Shown here one piece after another: positions 37,976-49,500 of a DNA stretch of 64,000 nt (the stretch's first letter is position 1; each line of letters starts with the position of its first letter). This DNA comes from Echinococcus granulosus. Lineage: Eukaryota > Platyhelminthes > Cestoda > Cyclophyllidea > Taeniidae. The stretch spans positions 89,580-153,579 of the forward strand of contig NW_020170423.1 in assembly GCF_000524195.1 (NCBI RefSeq), read 5' to 3'. A model generated the notes under the pieces. It had not been told where the DNA came from, made no database searches, and saw only the letters and a list, made by a program, of their open reading frames with translations. The position numbers and the translations under genes are program-made.

Positions 37976-38633
37976 CCCTAAATATGAAAGTAGACATGAT
38001 CTTAGGGCCGAATATGTATTGCTGACCTATGGAAGGGTTGAACGGGGGTGCTAGCATGTCCCAGAGGCCATGCCACTCAGGAGTAGTGCATAGGCGGTTT
38101 AAGTGCCCAATAAATCCTAACAAGGAGTTAAACAAATGATCAAATAATTGCATAGCTCCCCTCTCCTCCACTGAGCGTCTTCTACTGTGCTTCACTTGAC
38201 CAACCTTCCGCGTCGGCCATCACAAAGTAGTCGGTGCCGTAGGACGAAATGCCCACCAATCAACTGGGAAGATATCTGACTGCAACATCGCTGATCCCTC
38301 TCGCCAATTCCACAGGATCGGGAATTTTGTCCAGTTTAGGAACTGTATGGGGGAAGGAGGAATGTGCAGGCCGTCACGTATACCCATCGCTAGTCATAGG
38401 AACACTGAAGGATAGAGGTTGGGGTTTATTCGCCCTTGCCACCTTGTCTGAACTCCCGTGCCTGTAAATCTGGATGGCATCAAATTTGAGACCAATCTTA
38501 TCGTATAAAGACATTTTCGAATGGCTATCTAATGCCCTGCCTGAGGTTATTTATTTCATCAATTAGTCAAATGTACTACTACTTCACTCCCTCCTGCTCT
38601 TTACCTTCAATAAGTTCTTTTATCAGAGAAAAA

Positions 38634-38748
38634 GGAGGGAAAATGGGTGTATTCAAGTCTGGCTTTGATTTATACCCTCAAGAGGCCTTTAATGACACCG
38701 AGGGGCAATTCTGCACGTGCGAGGCCCTATTCTGACTTTAGCCAAGTC
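38634..38748 (+). repeat. Direct terminal repeat, right copy
   Basis: This is the partner of 37861-37975, in the same orientation, about 770 bp downstream. Confidence 0.7.
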
Positions 38749-39153
38749 ACTCTTGCCAGTTCTCGCCTTCACGATGCGTTAGTGGGTGTTTTTTGCCTCT
38801 TTTCCATTCCCTCGGTTCAGACATCATCTATAACCGATTTCGCAACACCACTTTGGTCTTAGCACAGCATAATGAAATTCCACACGTGTAGCGTGTATGC
38901 AATTTGAAGGAGCTTTCTAGTTTTTCGGTTTTCGTGACGGTTCTGAGCAGAATCTCTGCCTCTTTTTCTTCGCCTTACCTCACATTAAAATAGTGGCTGT
39001 AATGAAAGTCTTGTTTAAATCGGCGTCGTAGTATCCCCACGTCGGTATGTTGGATACCAGCGAAAAGAGTACTCCAACTGACTAGAGGATGTATCTAAAC
39101 AGAAACGATGGAAAAAAATTTATATATCCTATTTAAGTAAGAACTTGTCAATA

Positions 39154-39253
39154 NNNNNNNNNNNNNNNNNNNNNNNNNNNNNNNNNNNNNNNNNNNNNNN
39201 NNNNNNNNNNNNNNNNNNNNNNNNNNNNNNNNNNNNNNNNNNNNNNNNNNNNN
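39154..39253. other. Assembly gap (100 N)
   Basis: A run of exactly 100 N lying 44 bases before a poly-G tract, which may have caused the assembly break. Confidence 0.99.
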
Positions 39254-39297
39254 TCTTAAATGTCTTAGTTGATATGGGGACCGGTGCTACTTAAGTC

Positions 39298-39320
39298 GGG
39301 GGGGGGGGGGGGAGGGGGGG
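39298..39320. repeat. Poly-G tract (15 G, A, 7 G)
   Basis: A homopurine run of two G tracts with a single A between, near the scaffold gap. It could form a G-quadruplex or be a sequencing artefact. Confidence 0.95.
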
Positions 39321-39481
39321 AGGAATGGATGAACTTGTTTCAAGCAAATAAAAAAAGTATGGTGTTCAAAATACGCTTCTGTCAGTTGCTTTAAATAAAT
39401 AGTCTTATGCAAAATTGTTCTTTGGGTAGACTAAATCACTTCCTTATATAAAGGTCATCGTGTTGGTGTATGTTCAGGATG

Positions 39482-39503
39482 CACACACACACACACACAC
39501 ACA
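39482..39503. repeat. (CA)n microsatellite
   Basis: Eleven CA units followed by two CAAA-type units. Confidence 0.97.
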
Positions 39504-39835
39504 AACAAACATCGACGGGAGCGTCAAGGCCTAGCAGTGTTTACATTATCTTGCATTTATTCAGTTTTCTTTTAAAGGGTTTAGTTAACTGACACTTAAT
39601 TAGTTCATCCTCTACTGCTGAGTTGCTGGAGAAGAAAAGCAGCTACCGCAGTCCAGAGGCTTTAATGGCAACACTTGCTGTGGCCAAATCGACTGATCAA
39701 AAGATGGAAGCTAGAAAGACTTAGTCACCCCCTGACCAAGAGCATATTACAGCCCTCTTTGTACTTTAAACTCAAATAATCTGTTTGAAATATGATTAGT
39801 TTCAATGGGTTAAAGTGAAATAAAAAAGCTCACAT

Positions 39836-39851
39836 GTCACATATTTGTGAC
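39836..39851. repeat. GTCACA-TATT-TGTGAC palindrome, copy 3
   Basis: Perfect six-base arms around TATT, same layout as the copy at 12870. Confidence 0.65.
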
Positions 39852-40539
39852 GTTTGGTCCAGATAAGAATATAAGAGCCTCCTAATAAACAATATCAGTT
39901 ACAATCTTTGACAATTTCTGACAATACTTGTTAAGTGTTTTGACGACTGTCTAGTGGTAGTGGGATCGCCTCCTTCATTGCAATTTGATGGTGAAATTAC
40001 CCAAGGCACAACGCAAAAGCGGCATCCATAACACGCAAGCTATGGTAGTCACAGATGGTACGAGTTTTTCTGACATTAAGGTGGGAATGTCAAATTTCTG
40101 TACCTGCGTTGAATGACAACCGGCTGTGGCAAATTCCTCCCTCGATGCCTAAAATCCAATCTGCCCGATTGCTCTAGCTTAGTACCAAGGCGGTGGCGGT
40201 CAAAATAGCCCCTTCTGAATGCAACTAAAGCATTTGTCTTTCTACCATTCTTAATGATGATTTTATGTGCGTCTTCTTCCTAGTTCAGCTGTATCTATAC
40301 ACCATGTTTCTTCAAAGTACTTGTATATGATTCCAATATTTTTCCCCAGGTAACGATACGAATCCCAAGTTAATATTATTTACACCTCAATATCAACACA
40401 TCATTCCTCAACTTTAAAGTACTGCTGTCTATATTAACCGAGATGATGTCGTTGACCTCCTGAGTCCATTTTAGCTTAAGGACCCCGAGTCGTCCTAGAA
40501 GTTGTAATAAGCTGTTGTAGGAGAGAACACGCTACTTAC

Positions 40540-41370
40540 TAACGCACAGTAGACGCTGGTGGCAATAAGCCTAGCCTGAAGGACACTCCGCATATCGGCG
40601 ACTGAAGTGCCCACAGTTAAACAAATAGCCAACCACTGCATTGGTGTGGTGCTCTGAAACTTCCCTGAAGCGGAATAAAGACGAAGAGAAGGTCTGGGGG
40701 CTACTGGCGTGACAAGGCGGGGGTCATGCCACACAGCGAAATTAAAAAGGTGGGGCTTTAAGTGGCCGCGAAACCAACACAAAGAGTTAAACAAACTGCT
40801 GAAGTATTACCTAGCCCCTCCCTCCCCTTTTGAGTGTCGTCTCAGGTGCTCCTCTTGGTCAAACCCCCGTGTCGGCCGCCACAGCTTAGTGGGTACTCTA
40901 AGAAGAAACGATCAAGAATTAGCTGCGTCAGTCATAGAATTCGCGTACAACTGAGAAAATATTTGACCGCAATATCACTAACCTTTCTTGTCAATTCCAC
41001 TAGTTCCAGAGTCTCGTCCTATACGGAAATCGTATTGGAGGAATGTGCTGGCCATCACGCGTGTCCACAGTTAGGCGTTGGAACGCTAGCTTAAAAGCGG
41101 TCAGGAAACAATGGACAGGAGTTAAAAAAGGCTTCGCGGGAATTCCTTCTTGTCAGTTTGTTCTCAATTCAGTGCTATGCTGTCACAGCTATCAGGGTTC
41201 CATTCAGCTAGTGGAGGGATGGAGGAGGAGGTATCGCATGTTCGCTTATTTGACATCTTCATGCAGGTACCGTAGACAGGTCTGTGAGGAAAACTTTTCA
41301 AATTGTTCAAAACTAATGTAGATTTATTTGCTAGTAACATTCCTGCAGAACACGGAAGTGGGATATTCGC
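40540..41370 (+). repeat. Dispersed repeat family, copy D with a partial copy in front
   Basis: From 40660 to 41370 this is the fullest match to copy A: GGGGCTACTGGCGTGAC, GGGGCTTTAAGTGGCCGCGA, AAGAGTTAAACAAACTGCTG, CCCCTTTTGAGTG, GTCGGCCGCCACA, GAGGAATGTGCTGGCCATCA, ACCGTAGACAG and CCTGCAGAACA. A second core (AGTTAAACAAATAG at about 40613) shows a truncated copy just upstream. Frames of 80-100 codons over this block are repeat-derived. Confidence 0.65.
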
Positions 41371-41559
41371 CGAACGATAACGGCATTTTTACCCTTTTGT
41401 AAGGGATCGTTACAGATTCTCTCGGCCTCATCACATGTCCCTCCTCCCTCACGTCATCGCTTCGCATTTTATAACAGACAAGATGTTGGTTGTCCTTTAG
41501 GACTGGGTTCGCTTTCTTCTGCCCTCAGTGTTTCCTGAATTCCAAAGGAGTCATAGTAC

Positions 41560-41690
41560 TAGGAAGAAGGGCGGAAGGACTGGGGTCTACTGGCATGGCT
41601 CAGAGGCTATACCGCCTAACGGTAGCACAAAGGTGGAGCTTTAAATTCCGGAATAACCGATTCACCTGCAAAACAGTCCATGTTCTCCGC
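41560..41690 (+). repeat. Dispersed repeat family, fragment E
   Basis: It contains GGACTGGGGTCTACTGGCAT, CTCAGAGGCTATACCGCC and AAGGTGGAGCTTTAA, matching the 5' parts of copies B and D, then diverges before the GTTAAACAAAC core. Confidence 0.55.
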
Positions 41691-43068
41691 GTGAAACCGG
41701 TTTGTTGTTTTTCTCCACAAAGTTAAGTAGTGGGGTCATGTGTTTGTACAACGCACGTCAGTCATCCAGTCTGTGGTAATGTCTCCATAAGCGATAACGA
41801 TCATGCGTGTGTTTTATGTGCATGGGGGTCAGACAAGGTTGACTTGAGGTCATGGTGGACGTGCAACAGGGCTAGTAACCACTACCTCCCAACTTCCCTT
41901 CATTTGGGTCTGGAAAAAAAAAACACCTGAGAAGACTCTGTGTCTACATTTTACAAATGCCCTTGATCCTCGGCTGTGGTTTTGTGGTCGCGTAAATCTA
42001 TTCAACTCATTGCTGGATCAAATCGTGTTGTAGAAGGAAATGCTTCTTGTCGCCTCCCTAATCTTCACTGTATCAATGGTAAATTAAGGCATTACTGGGT
42101 GTTCTCACCTTCCAAAAGGTTCCACTTTTTCACTGTAATTCACCACTTTCTTAACTTCACACTAGAAATCCACTTTTCATTCCTTCTTATTCTTTGTGCA
42201 TCCGATGTTTTTCCATCCCAGGTTTAGATTTAGCCTCTACCACCCATTTGTCTGCTGTATTCACATGATGTCGTCCTACTTCTCTGTGAGGTTATCTGTC
42301 TGGACCAATTTTGGCTAATTGGTATCATTTTTCTCCCCGAGTGTTTCACACAGCAGTTGGTTTTAACATCAGCTTGGAATAAGAAAAGGACGATTTTCAA
42401 AATCACATTAAAGCAGGCTTGGTGAATGCCAACTGCATTAGATAGTTGTCAGCCAAAAAATGACAGTATTCCCCATTTCTTGTGACCTTTATGTGAATTC
42501 GCACCTCAAAATAGCGACTATTTCTTCTGGCAGAAAAGCGGCAGACCAGATAAATTCCGTGATGATTAAGTCTTGGAAATGTTTCTGTTCTATTTATATT
42601 GCTTGCTGTTAATAGACGAGCGCACAGACATGATTTCCTTTAAAATCTCTCCACGCAGGCAGAGGTATTGGCAGTAATCACAACTACTGAAATGAGTATG
42701 TCAGTAGCACCGGTAATAGGCAGCCATTGCAAAGGGGAGGCTGAATAGGTTTTAAAAGTCCCCAAGCAAAATCAACCCAGTCAATGCATGATCAGTACGT
42801 ACCTGATTTCTAGCGAATTACTTAGCCGTGCGTCCCATTTACCTTCCAAGTTAATTAGGCACTGACCACGATGGTGGAGTTTATACAACTGGTGCCTCTA
42901 GACTGGTGCCCTTTTCCGTATCTCACCCATTCGCACCGAATTCCTAAATGTTATTTGAGGAATATTTTTCATTTCTGACTGTCCACTAAAAAATCTACCT
43001 TTTGGCCAATGAGATTCCAAAGTACCAAGATTTGCTTGCTTCATTTTAGAAATCGACTGGCCCGAGCA

Positions 43069-43531
43069 ATGACGGTGCCCAACCAAGATTTCGTCCCTCC
43101 CTCGTTTGGAATAGCTTTCACTAAGAAAGCACCTCTTATAAAACAGGCCAATGTGGCCGCGGAGGCGTCTCCGTCCACAAAAATGGCGTCCCCAACACCG
43201 CCGCAGCCAGCACCGCAGGCCTACGCATCGGCCCAAATTGTGAGCCCCGAAGCCTCCTTTGTTGTTCCTCGCCACTGCGCAGAAGTTCTCTCCTCACCGG
43301 CACCTCAAAGAGCCCAGACGGTAATGAAGCAGGCCCGACCAGGCAGCGTTTTCATCCCCCGAAGGAGTCCCATCGACAGCGCTCTTACAGAACCGTGCTC
43401 AACGAAGACCGGCAACGTCATCGCTACAACTACGACGACTGCATCTACAATGAAGACTGGGTCAAGGACCACTGGTAGCCCACGGGTTCGGTTTGCGTCT
43501 CCCGCGGCTCAGACTGTGGAAATTAGCCCCA
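43069..43531 (+). CDS. SVIL: Supervillin, proposed first coding exon
   Basis: The ATG at 43069 lies 19 bases after a strong acceptor (CTTCATTTTAG at 43049), consistent with a trans-splice site, though the frame is also open upstream. It encodes [20 protein letters not shown] and then a Pro/Ala/Thr-rich disordered region ending [18 protein letters not shown]. The donor is CCCCA/GTAAGT, leaving phase 1. Assignment to supervillin is by position and style, not by similarity. Confidence 0.6.
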
Positions 43532-46500
43532 GTAAGTAAAGGACACTATTTTGCTTGTGTAATTACATATCCTCGCCTTTCCTGAAAAAAGTTCCTATGG
43601 CTCTTCGTCTAGCCCGAAGCAATTACTTATCTCACCCTGTAGGGAAAAGTCGAGTGCTTGTTATATGCTATATGCATTGTAAAACATGATGTCTGCCAGT
43701 TTAAAGCTTCAGTAACGTCCCATCGAATTCCTACTATGACATTTGGAGGGCACTTCGCTTGGAAATAATTTAAAGGTGCGGTGCTGGGGATGAATCACAC
43801 CTTGGTTAGGAAGAAAAGTCAGCCAGCAGAATCGACCATCCAGTAGTAGTTCAAAAAGTTTAGATTTGTTGACAAATCCTTCAAATATGTATTAACCATG
43901 TTCAGTCTCTATTACTGATAATAATAAGAAGGAAATACATGTTACGACTGACACTTTTAACAAAATTTTAGAATGGACACTCACGAAATGATTGGCTAAT
44001 GGTGACATCAAGTGGAAAGGGAATGTTGTATCACTCACGGTGGCCAAGGAATGATATTGTAAAAATGTCAGCTGGCTAGGGTTCAAGTCATCGTGAACAG
44101 TGGCTTTTTTGGACTTACAGTCAAATTTTTTCTAAAAAAAACATTAGTTATGCACAAATAAGTCCCTTGCTTTCCCACTGGCCGCCTCACAATTGTGCAA
44201 AACATGGGTGCGTACGTGGGGAAGAGGAATATACAATCTCATCGCCATCGTCCCTAACTTCTTCGGTCATGTTTTCTTAATTAATTGTCTTTTTTCCAAG
44301 TGAACATTTGCACCTTTTAATTGGATAGGATAGTCACACGCGACATGCACAATTGGAAGCTTAAGGCACCTCCTAAAGGTAGATGTCGTCACGAAATGAT
44401 TATAAATGCAGTGATGCTTACTTCATTAAAAATCGATTTTTAGGGGGTTTTCGTGGGTTTAAAGTTTTGGCCATTAAAAAAACAAAAATTTACAGACTAA
44501 CTCTATAAATGAATCATAATGATGGCGAAATTAACGTTTATTATTTATTATAATAGGTAAAGATATCAACTAAATTTCTGATTAAAATATTGATGGTTCC
44601 GAAACTAATGTATAAAATAGCTTGAAAATAATTTGATATGTACCTTTTTTGGATTTTACCAGAAAATTTATACAAGTTTAGCAATAGCCGTTTGTGACTC
44701 ATAGTAACGGTAAAATTTCGTTATTTATGGCGCACAACTATTTGGATTGCATGCAAATATCAAAGTCTTCGTAATTTGGATTCGATTTTTGCAACTAAAT
44801 AATAACTCATTGTTTTACAACAGTTAAGCGCAGCATCTGAACTTGTGAGGCGGTGCTCAGGACCTGTACACTGTTTAAAAAACATTGTTCAAAAAACTGT
44901 TTGCAGAACCGAATTTATGACTATTGTCTATAGAGCCCTGGCCTATAAGGTTGACGTTGGTTCTTTATTGTTTATGTATTTTTCTAAACACCATTTACTT
45001 GCTAGCGAGTGTGTAAATTGTGTTCTGCGTAAATTTATTAATTTAAATCTTTGAGATTCCGGCTTGCCACCATTAGAACCCTGACGAAGAGTAAGCTATG
45101 CTTCCAAACGCGTTGGATGTAAGTCGTTCGACTCCTGTGCAAAAACTCATGCCACATTTCGACCACAATGAAAAAATCATCAGATTTTCTGTGCAATGTC
45201 GTTTTGAAGTGGAGGCGGTCTGTGTATGTACATTTTAGCTGTTAAGCCTTGTGTATCCAGAATTTTAATGCTTGTCTGGATCGAGAAAACGAATTCCCCT
45301 GCCACGATTGCCCGGGTTTATCCTTTACCTCACGACTGCGTAAACATAGAGTTGATGGTGGGTGCTGGAAAGTTCCCACGATGTTCTTGAACAAGAAAAC
45401 TCTATTTACTCGTTGGAAGTGTTTTCAATGGCGTCGCAGAAGCAGCATATTCTTGCTATCCTCCGCGGCGACTTCTAAGCAAACCTACGACCGCCCTGCT
45501 TATGCCACTAAGTAGTTAGCTGCGATGCTCTGACGATATCTGGTCCTCAAGTGGGCAACGCCAAATGTCACCTTTCTTTGGGAGCTAAAGTAGGAATATG
45601 CTACTGCCTACCTTCAACCACGTACTTGAACTTTGGAAGGAAAATCTGCAACTGATGCCTCCATCCACTGGTACTAATAGGCGTTCCTCTGCATTTAATG
45701 GCTTGACATCAATCATTTGGCAAAAATGCAATGCGTATGATCCTCCACTTCAAAATCTACCCATTCGGTTTACTTTTAGGGGGCATCTTTTCATATTTTA
45801 TTGAATTGTCAAAAGTCTGCAGTCTGACAGACATCGTAGTCCAGTTTATTGGATTTACGACTATTTTAGTAAATTACATTGTTTTCTGAACATTTTGAAG
45901 TAAACGACAGGTCAAGTAAACTTTGCCTTATCCTAAATTATTTGAAGAACCCAATTTTTACCTGTATTTTTTATTTCACCAAACGCTACGCATATTTGTA
46001 CCTCCTAATCAGTACCCACCTGTACTGTGTTATTTTCGATTATATGAGCGAATTTGACTAGTGCATACTTATTTCGATGGTCGGCCAAGCAACTGAGATA
46101 AATTAATGTTGTAGAAAAGCGTTTTCTGGTATTTAGTACTTCCGTTTTTCATTGCTCTGAATTAAAAAGATACCCCTACATTTTATTTTCAGGTAGATGA
46201 GTCAGGTCGTAATGGTTAACTTTAAAACAAAATGGACTTACTCTTAACACTTTCGACCGTACAATGGGTTTGCTTTTGCTGCCTAATTGAGGTTGGAAAT
46301 GCCTTGTTTTCCCCAATTAAAGGGGATTTCTAATACGTACTGCATTCCTACTCATAAATATAAGTAGTGTCGTACACCTCGCCTTACTATCTTGGGTGAA
46401 ACCTTCCCTAGCCCACACTGTTGTCAAGTTGGTTGGGCTATGCACTATTCAGGCATGTATATTTCCTCACAAAAAATCGTGACAGGAAAAGTTTACCACA

Positions 46501-49500
46501 GAGGTGGGTAGCTATTTGATTAGTCATATTTGGTACCTTTAGAAGGTCATAGTTAGCACTTTTATTCAGCTCGTTCACTCAAAATAAAATCTGTGACATA
46601 GAAACTACTCATAAATTGGTGCTAGAATAACTAGGCACCCATAGTGATGTAAATTTTCTCTAGGGGAGTCATACATCAACCGCAGCTATGCTAGCGCAGT
46701 GTCACGTACACCACCTGCTAACACTGGTTGTCCAATAACGTGATCCAGCAGTGACCTTGGAATAAACCAGCTACCGATCAAGGCATGTTTTTTTTGGAAC
46801 AAAACGACAAAATGTTTTGTGTTTGGGACTGTGACTAGCCCTGTGGGAGAGGGCTTGTGTTTTTACTAGAACCTCTTTGTGGTTCTGCTTCCCTAATTTG
46901 AATTAGCCGATGATAGCAAATATTGTATGGACAAAAACATCAGCATTTTGCCCTGCTTGCATTATAGTAGCTGTCTCTCAGTTCCATCTAACGATTTAGT
47001 CAATCATCTGATGTGTTTGTTGGGATCTCGAAAGTAGGAACTTGCCTTCCTATTTGCCACTCTACGTTGCCGTCCGTAATAGCGAAGCGAGTTTCTTGCT
47101 GCAATGAGTGGTCGGCTTTCCTAGCGCACCCAAAAAGTATAGATCAAAATGTGAAAAGAAATGGCTAGTCCAAAGCCCATTTTCACTAGCTCCGAAAGGG
47201 GGAAGAGAATTGTTAGTAATTCGGCATGCAGAATCCCATTTCGACTCTTCTGGTAGCATATATTCTAATGGTAAAGTATTACACAAACTTCCAACCATCC
47301 CCTTTGCTCGCATAAACTGCTGTGAAGTAATATTTTCATCCTTTTTAAAATTTTCTAGTTCCTGTTGGGGTTCAACCGGTCTCGAATCAGACGTCATTTT
47401 TTCAGCCCACTTCTTCTGCCTCACAGAATGGTTTTCCTCGTCAAGCCAGATCGGCCACCCCTACAAGAATCGTAACTGATCCCCAACCCATTCCGGCTGC
47501 TGCACCGGTACTTCAACAACCTCTAGCTTACTCAGCACCTTCCTTTCAACAAGTAACTCAACTACAGCAGACAAACCAACCAGCATTCGCTGTTATCGCG
47601 CAGGATCCCTCGGCCCTTCAAGCACTACTTAGTGGTGATTTGGGTGGTAGAACCTTCATCATACAGCCTTTGCAACAGTCCTACTTCCTGCCACAGTTCC
47701 AACCTGCTGCTGTTCCCTTTCCCCCGTTTGCTGTTTTGCAGACACCCCTACAACCACAGCTCTATCCTCAACAGCCAGCGAATACAATGCCACAGCAAGA
47801 ACGACCAGTCGCTGTTGTACAGCAGCCAGCTTCAGTCTTACTTCCAGCAGCACCGCCACAACATCAACCACCACAACAACAGCAGCCACAATCGCAGTTC
47901 TCTGCCTGGCAGGCTCCTATGGTGGCAGTGCCTCAAAATCCGGTTGAAACTGCTCCTACAATAGCAACTGAAGAGCCTCCTCCTGGAGAATCACCAGCAG
48001 CGACCATTGCCATGTCTATCTCAGCAATAACACCTAGAGAGCCCAATTCTCAATCAATTTCCGAGCCTCTCACAGTCTCGACAGACAGTCGACTACTTCC
48101 ACAAGCGGCACCCTGCCAACGATCACCACCAAGGAGCGTTCAGTCGATTTTTAAGCAGAGCAGTCCCCAACTCTATCAATCGCATGAGGCGCACAAAATC
48201 CCGTTGAGAGAGCCGCAGAAGCTGTCAACTCCGACGTTTCTTCAGCCAACTCAACAGCAACACCAGCAGCAGGTGCGTTTCACTTCATCTAGAGAAACCA
48301 CTCCCAATCCGCCACAAAGCAACCCCCTATGCGAATACGTGGAGAGGCTTAAGCTGGCACCGTCGAAAGTCAACCGTCGAACACTGGCAAGTAAAACAAT
48401 GAAATCAAAAAGTATGCCAGAGAGTGAGAACCTTCGGATCATCTCCACGGCAGCGGGAGACAGTAGTGTAGTATCGGTCATCGATCGAGCGAGACGGTGG
48501 CAACAGGAGCGACAGCTGGAGGAGATGGGTAGGAGTAAGAGCGGTTTTGTCGACCAGGATCTAATTGCTTGCGGTGACGAGTTGGTACCTGTGGAGGAGC
48601 GTGTCCGGGCTTTCAATACTGGTCAAGTGGTGGAGGAGAATGAAGCCGCAAAAAAGAAATTGAATGACGAATTTGAGGAGGAAAGAAATCGAAGGATTAG
48701 GGAACAGTCCTTTTCTGCTAATGTGAAACCCAAAACACAGATAAGGTTGAACAATAAGCCCCCCAATCAACGAACTATCGTGGCTAGTCCGCTTTCTCCT
48801 CAAGTGCTTCAAGGTGATCCGCTGACCAAGTAAGAACTTTTCTACTTCTCTCGATCGTGTACCTTCAAACACTGCTGGATAGGAAGCTGCTTTGAAGGAG
48901 CTCTAGCCATCTATGTATTACATCCTGCGGAATCCTAAACAGGATTTCTAGTAATCAGGCATGATAATGCTATTATTACTATCTGCTGCACAGATTTTAA
49001 CATGATAGTTCCCAACTAATAGTGGTATGCATTTCCAGTTCCAACATGAACATTGTGTCTGGTAAAATGGAAAGTACATTACACGATTGCGAAGGTACCA
49101 CCCTAAAATGCATTCCATGTCTTTTATTGAAGGCTTTCAGTGAAGGAAAAAAGCAACCTCTTTTCACGACGATCGGGTGTTGGAAGACCCGTCAAGTTAG
49201 AACGAGCAGCTATGCAACGTCGCAAAACTCAACCCATCACCCTTGATGATATTGCTCGAGTGAACCAATGCGTTCTGGAGGGCCGTGGTGCAATTATACC
49301 AGGTCAAGAAGTTCAGCTTGGCTATTGAGGTGTTCCATCGCCTCTAGAGGTTACTGATAATCGTCGATTTTGGGGGTATTTTAGAGTCTCCAATGGAAAG
49401 TTTCAAGGAGGATGACCTGGAGATTGGCTCCTGCCTTTCAAGTCCAGCGGCTAGTGTGAATAGCGACTTTTCAGAATTGGTCTACGCCCAGGCACCGTCG

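Larger units (their letters stand above)
37861..38748 (+). mobile_element. TRIM-like element (copy C) bounded by direct repeats
   Basis: Two direct repeats of about 115 bp, starting near 37861 and 38634, share a perfect GGTGTATTCAAGTCTGGC continuing through TTTGATTTAT and then align with scattered changes (CCCTCAAGAG, CCTTTAA, CAATYCT). Between them lies the family interior with GAGTTAAACAAA at about 38125, GTCGGCCATCACA, CCAATTCCACAG, TTTTGTCC and GGAATGTGC. At about 0.9 kb with no coding capacity it fits a terminal-repeat retrotransposon in miniature. No target-site duplication was verified. Confidence 0.55.
31680..43049. other. Intergenic stretch between the CA-related gene and supervillin
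   Basis: No protein-coding gene is recognised. It holds alternating CA/CG-rich simple sequence at about 32.66-32.71 kb, the TRIM-like element at 37.86-38.75 kb, further repeat copies at 40.5-41.7 kb, an assembly gap, a poly-G tract, a CA microsatellite and one GTCACA palindrome. Confidence 0.65.

Noticed and set aside
40495..41321. Several 80-100 codon frames
   Set aside because: They fall on the dispersed repeat and shift frame between copies.
47062..47424. 120-codon minus-strand frame beside the large supervillin exon
   Set aside because: No similarity to known proteins; it overlaps the acceptor region of a supported plus-strand exon.
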